Below are positions 8,776-17,285 of a DNA stretch of 64,000 bases, in pieces; position 1 is the stretch's first letter, and every line of letters begins with the position of its first letter. Made by a program: the position numbers and the translations under genes. Below the pieces are notes generated by a model that saw nothing but the letters and a program-made list of their open reading frames with translations, was not told the origin of the DNA and made no database searches. The DNA comes from Cedecea neteri. Its GTDB lineage: Bacteria; Pseudomonadota; Gammaproteobacteria; Enterobacterales; Enterobacteriaceae. The stretch covers positions 2,914,001 through 2,978,000 of the forward strand of contig NZ_CP009458.1 in NCBI RefSeq assembly GCF_000758305.1. The letters are read 5' to 3'.

Positions 8776-9895
8776 CTGCCAGCACAACCTCCCAGCTTTC
8801 TACCCAGGTCACCGCCATTTTTTGATCAAGCGAATGGTCAAAGTCCGGGTCGTCTTCGTTAAAGAACTCGCTGACCATCACCATCTTGCCGTTTTCCAGC
8901 TCGACGGTGGACTCCAGCGTCATGCCTTTGTAGTTGCGCTCGCGCACGTAGCCAATCAGCCCGTCCACTTCGCGGGCGTCGTTGATCTCTTCCACGCGCA
9001 AATCTTCCGGGCGCAGCAGCACCTTCAGGCTTTGCCCGACGGTCACCGGCTGATTCACGAAGATGTGGCATTCGCGGCCTTCCACGTTCGCCCGCACGCG
9101 CTGCTCGTCGATGCGCTCGAGCACCGTCGCATCGAAGATATTGATCTCGCCGATGAAGCTCGCCACAAACAGGTTCTTTGGCTCTTCGTAAATTTCTCGC
9201 GGCGTGCCGTCCTGCTCAATCTTGCCGTCGCGCATCACCACGATGCGGTCGGACATGGTGAGGGCTTCTTCCTGATCGTGCGTGACGAACACAAACGTAA
9301 TGCCGAGCTTGCGCTGCAGGGCTTTCAGCTCGTTCTGCATCTGCTTGCGCAGCTTGTAGTCCAGCGCCGACAGCGATTCGTCGAGCAGCAGCAGCCGGGG
9401 TTTATTCACCACCGCACGGGCGATGGCGACGCGCTGCTGCTGGCCGCCGGAAAGCTGGTTCGGCTTGCGCTGGGCGAACTCTTCCAGCTGCACCATTTTC
9501 AGCGCTTCGGTCACGCGAGGGGTGATTTCCGCCGCCGGGGTTTTCTGCATCCGCAGGCCAAAGGCGACGTTTTCAAACACCGTCATGTGCGGAAACAGGG
9601 CATAGCTCTGGAAAACGGTATTCACGTGGCGATGCTCGGCAGGCACATGGGTGATGTCCTGATTATCGAGCGTGATTTGCCCGGCATCGACGGTTTCTAA
9701 CCCGGCGATAAGGCGCAGTACGGTGGTTTTGCCGCAGCCGGAAGGGCCGAGCAGCGTCAGGAATTCACCATGATTAATGGTGAGGGAGAAGTCAGAAATT
9801 ACGGATTTACCATCAAAGCGCTTGGCGACTCCCGCCAGGTTGACCAGCATGGAGTGCGAACGAGGCTGTTTTTTCAATTTTTTACGCTGTCCCAT
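8759..9895 (-). CDS. potA: Spermidine/putrescine ABC transporter ATPase PotA
   Basis: PotA energises polyamine import and is the first gene of the operon. At 378 residues it equals E. coli PotA. Motifs are Walker A GPSGCGKTT, signature LSGGQQQRVAIARAV, Walker B LLLLDESLSALD (DES rather than DEP, as in E. coli) and switch THDQEEALTM, followed by the C-terminal TOBE-type regulatory region through which spermidine is thought to act. It diverges from pepT across a 284-bp gap. Confidence 0.97.
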   Translation of the reverse strand: MGQRKKLKKQPRSHSMLVNLAGVAKRFDGKSVISDFSLTINHGEFLTLLGPSGCGKTTVLRLIAGLETVDAGQITLDNQDITHVPAEHRHVNTVFQSYALFPHMTVFENVAFGLRMQKTPAAEITPRVTEALKMVQLEEFAQRKPNQLSGGQQQRVAIARAVVNKPRLLLLDESLSALDYKLRKQMQNELKALQRKLGITFVFVTHDQEEALTMSDRIVVMRDGKIEQDGTPREIYEEPKNLFVASFIGEINIFDATVLERIDEQRVRANVEGRECHIFVNQPVTVGQSLKVLLRPEDLRVEEINDAREVDGLIGYVRERNYKGMTLESTVELENGKMVMVSEFFNEDDPDFDHSLDQKMAVTWVESWEVVLADEELA

Positions 9896-10179
9896 AAATG
9901 ACGTATCCGGAGCGAAGGATACGGGGTTTGTGATTAACCACCTTGGGTTTTGGCACGTTGAGTAAGGGCTGGCATTCTACGGCAAAGCGGCGGGATCGCC
10001 AATCCCGATGGCCACAAAGCCTGGCCGTTATCGTCTACGGTTAAAGGTACGTTTTACCCTGACTTTGTTACGTTCTGCGAAAACTATTTTTTTCCGTAAC
10101 CGACTAAAAGTGACCTGACGCAATATTTGCCCGATGCGGCTTATTGATAATTGATGTCACTAAAAACGAGGGTGGCTAA
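9896..10179. promoter_or_regulatory. Divergent potA / pepT promoter region
   Basis: This 284-bp gap separates the divergent potA and pepT start codons, so both promoters must lie here or in the flanking ends. The pepT-proximal half is AT-rich (runs such as CTATTTTTTTCCG). A sequence TTGATAATTGATGT near 10144 resembles half of an FNR site (TTGAT-N4-ATCAA), and pepT is FNR-activated in Salmonella, but the second half-site does not fit. I see no confident promoter hexamers. Confidence 0.4.
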
Positions 10180-11406
10180 ATGGATAAATTACTTGAGCGC
10201 TTTTTGCAGTATGTCTCTCTGGATACACAATCCAAGCCCGGCGTTAAGCAGGTGCCGAGCACCGAAGGGCAATGGAAGCTCCTGCGCCTGTTAAAAGAGC
10301 AGCTGGAGCAGTTGGGGCTGGTGGACGTCACGCTCAGCGACCACGGCACGGTGATGGGCACGCTGCTGTCGAACGTCGGGCACGCTGTCCCGGCCATTGG
10401 TTTTATCTCCCACGTTGACACCACGCCGGACTTCACCGGCAAAAACGTGAACCCGCAGATCGTCGAGAATTACCGCGGCGGCGACATCGCGCTCGGCATC
10501 GGCGATGAGATCCTTTCCCCGGTGATGTTCCCAGTGCTGCATCAGTTAATGGGCCAGACGCTGATCACCACCGACGGCAAAACCCTGCTGGGCGCGGACG
10601 ACAAAGCGGGCGTGGCGGAAATCATGACCGCGCTGGCGGTATTAAAAGGCAAAAACGTGCCGCACGGCGACATCCGCGTGGCCTTTACCCCGGACGAGGA
10701 AGTTGGAAAGGGCGCGCATTTCTTCGACGTCGAAGCCTTTAACGCCGAATGGGCCTACACCGTGGACGGCGGCGGCGTGGGCGAGCTGGAAAGCGAGAAC
10801 TTCAACGCTGCCTCCGTGACCATCAAAATCATCGGCAACAACGTGCACCCCGGCACCGCCAAAGGCGTGATGGTGAACGCCCTGTCGCTGGCGGCGCGCA
10901 TCCACGCCGAAGTCCCGGCGGACGAAAGCCCGGAATGCACCGAAGGCTACGAAGGCTTCTACCACCTGAACACCATGAAAGGCTCCGTCGACCGCGCCGA
11001 GATGCACTACATCATCCGCGACTTCGACCGCGAGCAGTTCGAAGCCCGCAAGCGCAAAATGATGGAGATCGCCAAGAAAGTCGGCAAAGGCCTGCACCCG
11101 GACTGCTATATCGAGCTGGTCATAGAGGACAGCTATTACAACATGCGCGAGAAGGTGGCCGAGCATCCTTATATTGTCGAGGTGGCCCAGCAGGCGATGC
11201 GCGACTGCGACATCGAGCCGATCATGAAGCCGATCCGCGGCGGCACTGACGGCGCCCAGCTTTCCTTCAAAGGCCTGCCGTGCCCGAACCTGTTCACCGG
11301 CGGCTATAACTACCACGGCAAGCACGAGTTCGTAACTCTGGAGGGGATGGAGAAAGCGGTGGCGGTAATTGTGCGGATTGCTGAGCTGACGGCGAAGGCG
11401 GGGTGA
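10180..11406 (+). CDS. pepT: Peptidase T (tripeptide aminopeptidase)
   Basis: PepT is a cytoplasmic zinc aminopeptidase that removes N-terminal residues from tripeptides. The 408-residue product matches the M20B family: zinc ligand and catalytic Asp in GFISHVDTTPDF, bridging Asp in LLGADDKAGVAEIM, catalytic Glu pair in FTPDEEVGKGA, DGGGVGELE, and the final zinc His in NYHGKHEFV. The start MDKLLERFLQYVS follows a GAGGGTGG ribosome-binding site. A terminator follows at 11434. This is the last conserved gene before an AT-rich island. Confidence 0.97.
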   Translation: MDKLLERFLQYVSLDTQSKPGVKQVPSTEGQWKLLRLLKEQLEQLGLVDVTLSDHGTVMGTLLSNVGHAVPAIGFISHVDTTPDFTGKNVNPQIVENYRGGDIALGIGDEILSPVMFPVLHQLMGQTLITTDGKTLLGADDKAGVAEIMTALAVLKGKNVPHGDIRVAFTPDEEVGKGAHFFDVEAFNAEWAYTVDGGGVGELESENFNAASVTIKIIGNNVHPGTAKGVMVNALSLAARIHAEVPADESPECTEGYEGFYHLNTMKGSVDRAEMHYIIRDFDREQFEARKRKMMEIAKKVGKGLHPDCYIELVIEDSYYNMREKVAEHPYIVEVAQQAMRDCDIEPIMKPIRGGTDGAQLSFKGLPCPNLFTGGYNYHGKHEFVTLEGMEKAVAVIVRIAELTAKAG

Positions 11407-11433
11407 GCTGATTTAAAAACTACTAATATTGGG

Positions 11434-11454
11434 AGGGGCTTTTAGCCCCTTTTT
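11434..11454 (+). terminator. Rho-independent terminator after pepT
   Basis: A perfect 7-bp stem AGGGGCT / AGCCCCT with a 3-nt TTT loop is followed directly by TTTT, 28 nt after the pepT stop. It marks the right edge of the conserved lol-pepT block. Confidence 0.85.
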
Positions 11455-11559
11455 ATCGTTTTTCAGTTTCAGAATTCCTCAGGTAATTTTAATATCATTA
11501 TCTGGAAAATAATTTAAGGAATGATTACTTTATTACTTTAATGTATAAGGGGTTTATTC

Positions 11560-12540
11560 GTGGATAAAAGATATCAAGTATTTGTAAGCTCTACCTTTAC
11601 AGATTTACAAGAAGAACGTAGCAATGTAATACAAGCTCTTATGGAAATGGACTGTATCCCTGCTGGGATGGCGCTTTTTCCTTCGATTGATGTAGAACAA
11701 TGGACTTTTATCCAAAAAGTAATCGACGATAGTGATTATTACCTTCTTATTATTGGTGGTAGATACGGAACTCTTGCCGAAGATGGTTTGAGCTATACTG
11801 AAAAAGAGTTTGATTATGCTATATCTAAAGGACTCAAAGTTGTAGTTCTTGTCCATGAAGATCCCGATGCTTTACCTCTTGCAAAATCGGAAAAAGAACC
11901 GGCATTACGTGAAAAACTTCAACAATTCATCGAAAAAGCTTCATCCGGAAGACTCAGAAAAACATGGGTTTCGGCCAAAGATCTCCCTGGAATTGTTGCA
12001 TTAAGTTTAAATAAAACTATCAAATCTTATCCTGCAATAGGATGGGTTCGTGCTGACAAAGCTAGTAACGAAAGAACTTTGTATGAATTAAATGAATTGA
12101 GAAAAAAGAATGAAGAACTCCTAGAAAAAGTTGAAGAATTAAATAATCTCTCTAATGTTATGAGTTTAGATAACTTGGCATTTTTTGATGATATTTATGA
12201 GTTGCCTTATGAAATAAGTTCTTTTAATTGGGCAGATTCAAGTGTAGTTAAAGAGAAAAAAATAATGGATATAAAATGGATGTATTTATTTTCTATAATC
12301 AGTCCGTTTTTAATAGAAGAGTCAACGGATCATAATGTTCATGAAATAATTAAAAAACATATTGAAAGATATTTGCCTCATTCATATACTCATACCACAA
12401 TAGATGCGCAGGATATAAAAACAATTTACATTCAATTTAAAGCATTAGGACTGCTGGAATATAATGATGTAAGTTGGAAATTAACATCTAAAGGGAGTAA
12501 GTTAATGATGCAGCTTAGAACTATTAAAAATAATGAATGA
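11560..12540 (+). CDS. DUF4062 protein with C-terminal winged-helix-like region
   Basis: The 326-residue protein starts at a GTG (11560) behind an AAGGGG ribosome-binding site. Residues 1-95 match DUF4062: MDKRYQVFVSSTFTDLQEER, then GMALFPS, DDSDYYLLIIGGRYG and YTEKEFDYA. Fold and charged residues resemble TIR-like or nucleoside-deoxyribosyltransferase-like domains. Residues about 180-210 (ERTLYELNELRKKNEELLEK) look like a short coiled coil. The C-terminal about 85 residues, with FKALGLLEYNDVSWKLTSKG, look like a winged-helix DNA- or partner-binding domain. Codon use is strongly AT-rich compared with pepT and roxA, a sign of horizontal acquisition. DUF4062 occurs in bacterial conflict and STAND-type proteins, so an antiviral role is possible, but this is inference; the biochemical activity is unknown. 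Confidence 0.75.
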   Translation: MDKRYQVFVSSTFTDLQEERSNVIQALMEMDCIPAGMALFPSIDVEQWTFIQKVIDDSDYYLLIIGGRYGTLAEDGLSYTEKEFDYAISKGLKVVVLVHEDPDALPLAKSEKEPALREKLQQFIEKASSGRLRKTWVSAKDLPGIVALSLNKTIKSYPAIGWVRADKASNERTLYELNELRKKNEELLEKVEELNNLSNVMSLDNLAFFDDIYELPYEISSFNWADSSVVKEKKIMDIKWMYLFSIISPFLIEESTDHNVHEIIKKHIERYLPHSYTHTTIDAQDIKTIYIQFKALGLLEYNDVSWKLTSKGSKLMMQLRTIKNNE

Positions 12541-12965
12541 ATTTTTTATTTTACTTCTAATCTAGTGGGTGTTAAATAGTATACGCTGACCGCTGCAAAT
12601 GGTCAGCTATCATTTGGAATAATATTTTTGGTGTAATTGTTATCTATTATTGTGAGTGTAATTAAATTTGCATGATTGGTGATTTTAAAGTTTTGCAATG
12701 TCATGTGTTTTTAGAATTATCATAAATTAATTAATGATGTGGGTTAAATACATCCTATTAGCACGTGATTTAATTATTGAGAGAGTGTTTTTATATGTTA
12801 TGCTGAGGTTGTTAGTTATTAAAGTAAGTTTTTTATTTTTCTAGTGCTTAAGGGGTAATTAACAGCTGTAAACTGACCGTATAATAAGAATGTGAATAAT
12901 AGGGATTAAACCGAACTTTTCTAAGGTTTCACTTCTTGTTAAAAAGGATTTCTATATCCTTATTA
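12541..12965. other. AT-rich intergenic gap without a recognisable gene
   Basis: This 425-bp gap lies between the DUF4062 gene and a convergent small gene. It contains one hairpin, GCTGACC at 12585-12591 pairing with GGTCAGC at 12601-12607, without a proper T-tract. I see no open reading frame of note, no repeats and no RNA gene. Confidence 0.5.
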
Positions 12966-13361
12966 TTATATGAAGTTTTTCATTTGCCCTTGACTAACCC
13001 CAATCCGCATAACATCATGTGGAAACAACGATTTTATCACCACCTCTTCATTGAAAATGAATAGTTTAGGAGATAGCGCCATCACATCGTAGATATTGCT
13101 AATCACCAAATTTAGACGGGTTTTGAAAACGGGAATGTCCGCATCATCTGTGATGGCAAAAACAGCCATGTCCTTCAATGCCATATCTCTCAGCAGCGTA
13201 TCCGTGATGTCATAATCAATAAAATCCATTTTGGACCACTCGATGTCTCCGTTTTGCCATGGATATTGATGAAAAATACCCATGGCTTGATTCAGCTGCT
13301 CGCCTTCAACAATAGTGAAATCGTCTTTAAGTGCAGTCCTACATTCTTCAAATAACGTCAT
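12966..13361 (-). CDS. Small acidic protein of unknown function (131 aa)
   Basis: The 131-residue product (MTLFEECRTALKDDFTIVEG) is not one I recognise. It is a soluble, acidic protein with an alternating hydrophobic pattern (DMAVFAITDDADIPVFKTRL, then LNLVISNIYDVMALSPKLFI) and no signal peptide or membrane helix. Size and acidity are like those of small immunity or antitoxin proteins, but no toxin gene is adjacent, so that is only a guess. Base composition is intermediate between the AT-rich neighbours and the core genome. The gene is transcribed divergently from the 78-aa gene at 13487. Confidence 0.6.
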   Translation of the reverse strand: MTLFEECRTALKDDFTIVEGEQLNQAMGIFHQYPWQNGDIEWSKMDFIDYDITDTLLRDMALKDMAVFAITDDADIPVFKTRLNLVISNIYDVMALSPKLFIFNEEVVIKSLFPHDVMRIGVSQGQMKNFI

Positions 13362-13486
13362 ACTCTTCCCATGGCAGATTATGTAGCTTAATGTTAATGC
13401 TCATTTTAGCAATTTTCTGGTATAAATATAGCCATTGAACCGCTCTTATGATTGAAAGTTTACCTTAGATCAGGAAAGTATATTCC

Positions 13487-13723
13487 ATGATGCATGAACT
13501 TTGGACAAATGAAGAAGGGCTTGATTTGTTTTGCCTTGCCGGTCAGCAAGGCGATTCAACTCGCGGATTGCTCGAACCTGGATCCAGATTGGTTTGGTCC
13601 TGCGAGGCTGGCTCCCACTTTGAAGCCATGACGCAGTACTATCATTATCGTGGTTGGGGAGAATATACAACGGATTTTCCGGAGCAGGATAAACAAACAT
13701 ACAGGGAATTGGGGTGGGAATAA
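13487..13723 (+). CDS. Conserved small hypothetical protein (78 aa)
   Basis: The 78-residue product starts MMHELWTNEEGLDLFCLAGQ and contains GSRLVWSCEAGSHFEAMTQY and YTTDFPEQD. It is rich in aromatic residues and has two cysteines; there is no signal peptide. I have an impression of similar short proteins in other Gammaproteobacteria but know no function. Two in-frame ATGs (13487 and 13490) follow an AGGAAAG ribosome-binding site. It sits divergently from the 131-aa gene. Confidence 0.65.
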   Translation: MMHELWTNEEGLDLFCLAGQQGDSTRGLLEPGSRLVWSCEAGSHFEAMTQYYHYRGWGEYTTDFPEQDKQTYRELGWE

Positions 13724-14041
13724 TATTTGTTGGACAATAATTAGATAAAGTTTCCATATAACAAATAGAGAGAGTTAAATAGAGCTCTAAAAGAGTAATT
13801 GAAGTGAGAATTATTTCCCAATGCAACCCAAGTTTCCAAGTATCACATTTCCGCGATCCCCCTCGAATTTTTTAGGTTTCCAATAATTTTAAACCAAACC
13901 ACTGTTGACTTATCCAGTACAAAAAACAGAGGATAATACCCAAGAAGCAATCAAAGGTAACCGAAGAAAGAATTCGCCCCCGAAAGGTGCGCCAACACCA
14001 GACGAGGGCTAACCACAACGTAACTTATAGGGAGTCACATC
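13724..14041 (+). promoter_or_regulatory. 318-bp 5' region with a symmetric nested hairpin before the 176-aa gene
   Basis: Upstream of the gene at 14042 is an AT-rich stretch followed by a GC-richer leader. Positions 13976-14009 can fold into GCCC (13976-13979) pairing with GGGC (14006-14009) around an inner stem GGTG (13986-13989) / CACC (13996-13999), with 6-nt strands on both sides of the internal loop and a CGCCAA apical loop. A GGGAGT ribosome-binding site lies at 14030-14035. No known riboswitch was recognised. Confidence 0.4.
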
Positions 14042-14572
14042 ATGGCTAACGCCGATAGTAACACATTCACGCACGCGGAAATGACGAAGGATCAAACGAT
14101 TATTGCTATGGACATCGCAGCGTTATTAAAAATGCCGCTGGGCGCAAAGGACGATTTATTTCATGTGCTGCATATTTGCAGCTGTTGGATGGATGAATTA
14201 GTCGAAAGACATAGCCACGCTGAATATATTGCGCTGGTGGGGCGTTTGCAGGCGGGGTTTAACGTGCTGAGGGTGGTCTTAACGCATCAACTGCCGCCGC
14301 ACCTCATTGAGCTGTTAACGGTGGAAGAGGGGCAAGAGGCGGCGCCCTGCACCGTGTCGGAGGCCGATTCGGATGTACTCTGCGAATATTGCTGCGCCGT
14401 AACCCAGGTGCTGTTGGGCCAGCAGCTTGGGCAGGCTCAACAGGTGCAGATGACAGATCTTCTCAGCCAACTGTTCAGCCTGCTGGAAGAGAATTTAACC
14501 GCGCCGCGCTTCGTGCGCACGAAGAAAGGGCTGGCGTGGATGAGCGGAGAACTGGTGCAGGGTCTGCACTAA
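14042..14572 (+). CDS. Cysteine-containing helical protein of unknown function (176 aa)
   Basis: The 176-residue protein begins MANADSNTFTHAEMTKDQTI after a GGGAGT ribosome-binding site. It is predicted mostly helical with repeated leucines, lacks a signal peptide, and has cysteine clusters HICSCW (about residue 40) and LCEYCC (about residue 115), which could bind a metal. The C-terminus is FVRTKKGLAWMSGELVQGLH. I do not recognise the family. Codon use is closer to the core genome than to the DUF4062 gene. It converges on the MscS-type channel gene, with a palindrome between. Confidence 0.6.
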   Translation: MANADSNTFTHAEMTKDQTIIAMDIAALLKMPLGAKDDLFHVLHICSCWMDELVERHSHAEYIALVGRLQAGFNVLRVVLTHQLPPHLIELLTVEEGQEAAPCTVSEADSDVLCEYCCAVTQVLLGQQLGQAQQVQMTDLLSQLFSLLEENLTAPRFVRTKKGLAWMSGELVQGLH

Positions 14573-14583
14573 ATAAACGGCGT

Positions 14584-14619
14584 CCCGCCTTCGCTGTGAC
14601 AAAGCACGGCGAAGGCGGG
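14584..14619. repeat. Palindromic element, copy 1 (CCCGCCTTCGC...GCGAAGGCGGG)
   Basis: An 11-bp perfect inverted repeat with a 14-nt loop lies between convergent genes. A nearly identical palindrome with the same CCCGCCTTCGC arm is at 21022-21055, also between convergent gene ends. It could serve as a bidirectional transcription terminator or be a REP-type extragenic element; a T-tract is not obvious. Confidence 0.7.
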
Positions 14620-14665
14620 TTGAGCACCGGAGAGTCAGGTAAGTAGCCCGAAAACCCGCCTCAAC

Positions 14666-17092
14666 CTAAGACGAAAACTCATCGTCATCGTCCAAAGCTT
14701 TCGCCCGCTGCTTCATAAAAACAACTTCCTGCGGGCTGGACAGGTTCACCTCATTTTTGCGCAGCAGCTTGAGGATATTAAACAGCAGTTCGCTTTTGCT
14801 GGAGCCGACCATCCGCGGGCTGGCGACGTAGCCGGTCACGCTCAGGATAATGCCCTCCGGCCCCAACTGGCTGAAGCGCACATACGGCGCAGGCGTCGGC
14901 AGGATCACCTCATAATCCTGGTAGGCGCTGAGCAGTAAATCGCGCACCAGCTCCGGGTCAATATTGGTCGGGAAGGTCAGGGCGATGGTGACCACCCCTT
15001 GCGCGTTGCCCATCGTGGCGTTGCGCACGTTCTGGGAAATCAGCTGCGAGTTGGGGACGATCATCGTCGAGCGGTCGCTGAGCTGGATCTCCGTGGCGCG
15101 CACGTTGATCCGCCGCACGTCGCCCTCGATGCCGCCGATGCCGATCATATCGCCGACCTTGACCGGGCGTTCGGTGAGCAGGATCAGGCCGGAGATAAAG
15201 TTCTTCACAATCTCCTGCAGGCCAAAGCCAATCCCCACCGACAGGGCGCTGACAATCCAGGCCAGGTTGTTCCACTGAATGCCCAGGGCGGCCAGGGTGA
15301 TGAGGATCAGCAGCACGTAGCCGACGTTGGTAAACAGCGTAATCAGCGACGCGCGAATGCCGATATCGGTAATGGTTTTGGGCAGCAGCTCCTGGCTGAG
15401 CCAGCGCTGGGTTACACGCAGAATGTACAGGCCAATCACCAGGCAAAGCACGGCGTTCAGCAAGTTGCCGGGCACGATGTGCAGTTGCTTCAGCCCGTCG
15501 CCGCTTAAAATCGCCACCAGCTTGCTGATCAACAGGCTTGGCGTGGTGGTGCCGAAGGTGCCGTTAAACAGCGCGATGATGGTCATGAGTATCAGCGCGC
15601 ATTTGGTGAAGGCGGTAAACACCACCGCCAGCTGTTCAAGGTGCCGATCTTTAAACCGCAGCGACTTTTTCATCGCCTGGCCGGTGGTGGTGTGTGGTGA
15701 AAACACAGCGGCGAAAAAGTCGGTGGCGAAGGTCACCAGATAATAAAACGCCACCAGCACCATGCCGAACCAGATGACCTGGTAAGTCAGGTAGCGGGCG
15801 AAGGCGATGTAACCCACCAACAGCGAAGCCAGAATCGCCAGCGAGGCGAGCATGACCAGCAGGCAGACCAGGGCGTCGAGCCGGGAGCGCTTCTCGGCAG
15901 AGTCGCCGTTTCTTTCCAGCAGACGGTGGGCGTGTTGTACGCGCAGCATCATGGCCAGCAGCACGCTGGCCATAACGGCAGAAATCAGCCCGTTGGCGCG
16001 GATCGTGGTGCCGAGGCTGGCACCAATCGTATTATTAATCAGGTCGAGGCAGCCAATGAGCAGGCCGAGAATTGCCAGCAGCGGCGGGAAGTAACGCACG
16101 CTTTCGGCCACGCTATCGTCGAGCTGCACCAGCCGCCATGAAGGGCGGTTCAGGGACAGGAACGCGCGGCCTGCGCCATAGATCAATGAGCAGAACACGG
16201 CCAGCTGGACGAAGCCGTCGACAAAATCGCTCACCTGGGGAGAGAACTCTGCCACCCGTAAAAAGGCACTTTTTACAATCGAAAGTGCCAGCACAATGGT
16301 AAACATGGTCACTAACGTGCTGGCCAGCGTGTTGAAGCTGCGGCGCAGGCGGCCATCCGGCAACCAGGTGATGTTGATCCAGACCAGCAGCCGCTCAATC
16401 AGAAAGCAGCCGGAAAACGCAATCGCGGCCGCGGCCACGAACAGCCAGAAGGTGCCCCAGAACCACTCTGGTTCCCAGGCTGCCTGCCAGGTTTCCAGCA
16501 GCTGATTGCCAAAGGCATTGAAGCGCTGGATATCCACCGCCTGAGTATCGGCTTCCTGGAGCCAGAAGGTGGCGCTCAACATGCTCCCGCTGTTTGACGC
16601 CAGCTGGGATTTAAAATAGGTGCGGCGGAGATCGTTAATCTGGATGCCCAGCGCGCGAATGTTGGTTTGCAGGCTTTGCGAGGTGCTGATGGCCTCATCA
16701 ATCTGCTTTTTGTCGCTGTTCAGCGCGTTGCGCTGCTGAGACACGCTGGCGGTTTCATTCCCTGCGCCAGACTCCGGGGCCGGCCCCAGCACCTGTAGCT
16801 GAGCCTGCACTTTGTCGTGCATCGGCTGCAACAGCGCGGCCAGGCTATCCACCTCCACGCCCAGCTTTTGTGTGGTGTCGAACAGCTTGATCAGCCGGCT
16901 GTCAGTGTTGGTCTGCGAAACCTGCTGCTTAATGTTGTCTATCTGCGTTTTGTATTGTTTCAGCTGCCCGGCAATTTCTTTCAGGCTAGGCTCCTGGTCT
17001 TCGGTCGGGGCCGCCAGGCTGCTTTGGGCCGTCAGAAACAGGCCGACAAATAACAGGCAGGAGAGGAGGAAAGTATGCAGAGATTTGCTCAT
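14666..17092 (-). CDS. Large MscS-family mechanosensitive channel (DUF3772 N-terminal region)
   Basis: The product is a periplasm-plus-membrane channel of the large MscS class. I chose the ATG at 17092 because it begins a signal peptide (MSKSLHTFLLSCLLFVGLFL, cleavage near SLAA-PTED); an in-frame start at 17167 would bury it. The 808 residues comprise a coiled periplasmic DUF3772-type region (about 30-215), around ten hydrophobic helices, and the MscS core near residues 590-700 with VGIGFGLQEIVKNFISGLIL, TERPVKVGDMIGIG, DVRRINVRATEI and VPNSQLISQNVRN. Its likely role is protection against hypoosmotic shock, opening with membrane tension. It is not the E. coli MscK sequence, so I give no symbol. 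Confidence 0.88.
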   Translation of the reverse strand: MSKSLHTFLLSCLLFVGLFLTAQSSLAAPTEDQEPSLKEIAGQLKQYKTQIDNIKQQVSQTNTDSRLIKLFDTTQKLGVEVDSLAALLQPMHDKVQAQLQVLGPAPESGAGNETASVSQQRNALNSDKKQIDEAISTSQSLQTNIRALGIQINDLRRTYFKSQLASNSGSMLSATFWLQEADTQAVDIQRFNAFGNQLLETWQAAWEPEWFWGTFWLFVAAAAIAFSGCFLIERLLVWINITWLPDGRLRRSFNTLASTLVTMFTIVLALSIVKSAFLRVAEFSPQVSDFVDGFVQLAVFCSLIYGAGRAFLSLNRPSWRLVQLDDSVAESVRYFPPLLAILGLLIGCLDLINNTIGASLGTTIRANGLISAVMASVLLAMMLRVQHAHRLLERNGDSAEKRSRLDALVCLLVMLASLAILASLLVGYIAFARYLTYQVIWFGMVLVAFYYLVTFATDFFAAVFSPHTTTGQAMKKSLRFKDRHLEQLAVVFTAFTKCALILMTIIALFNGTFGTTTPSLLISKLVAILSGDGLKQLHIVPGNLLNAVLCLVIGLYILRVTQRWLSQELLPKTITDIGIRASLITLFTNVGYVLLILITLAALGIQWNNLAWIVSALSVGIGFGLQEIVKNFISGLILLTERPVKVGDMIGIGGIEGDVRRINVRATEIQLSDRSTMIVPNSQLISQNVRNATMGNAQGVVTIALTFPTNIDPELVRDLLLSAYQDYEVILPTPAPYVRFSQLGPEGIILSVTGYVASPRMVGSSKSELLFNILKLLRKNEVNLSSPQEVVFMKQRAKALDDDDEFSS

Positions 17093-17285
17093 GGGATTAC
17101 GCTCAATGTCCCTATTAACGTTTCCCAAGTATGGGCAGACGGCGATCGGATTGCCATTTTTTATCACCGGCAGGCCAGAGGGGTTACTTATCCTGCTAGT
17201 CTGAAAGATCTGCTCGCCAGGTTCTGGTCATACTCTTGTCAGATTCGGCTGTTTTAATCGTCGCAACGGAAAAAAGGGACATAAA

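Noticed and set aside
17168..17285. Fur box for the AfuA/Fbp-like importer
   Set aside because: No GATAAT-type hexamers occur upstream, so iron control is not supported.
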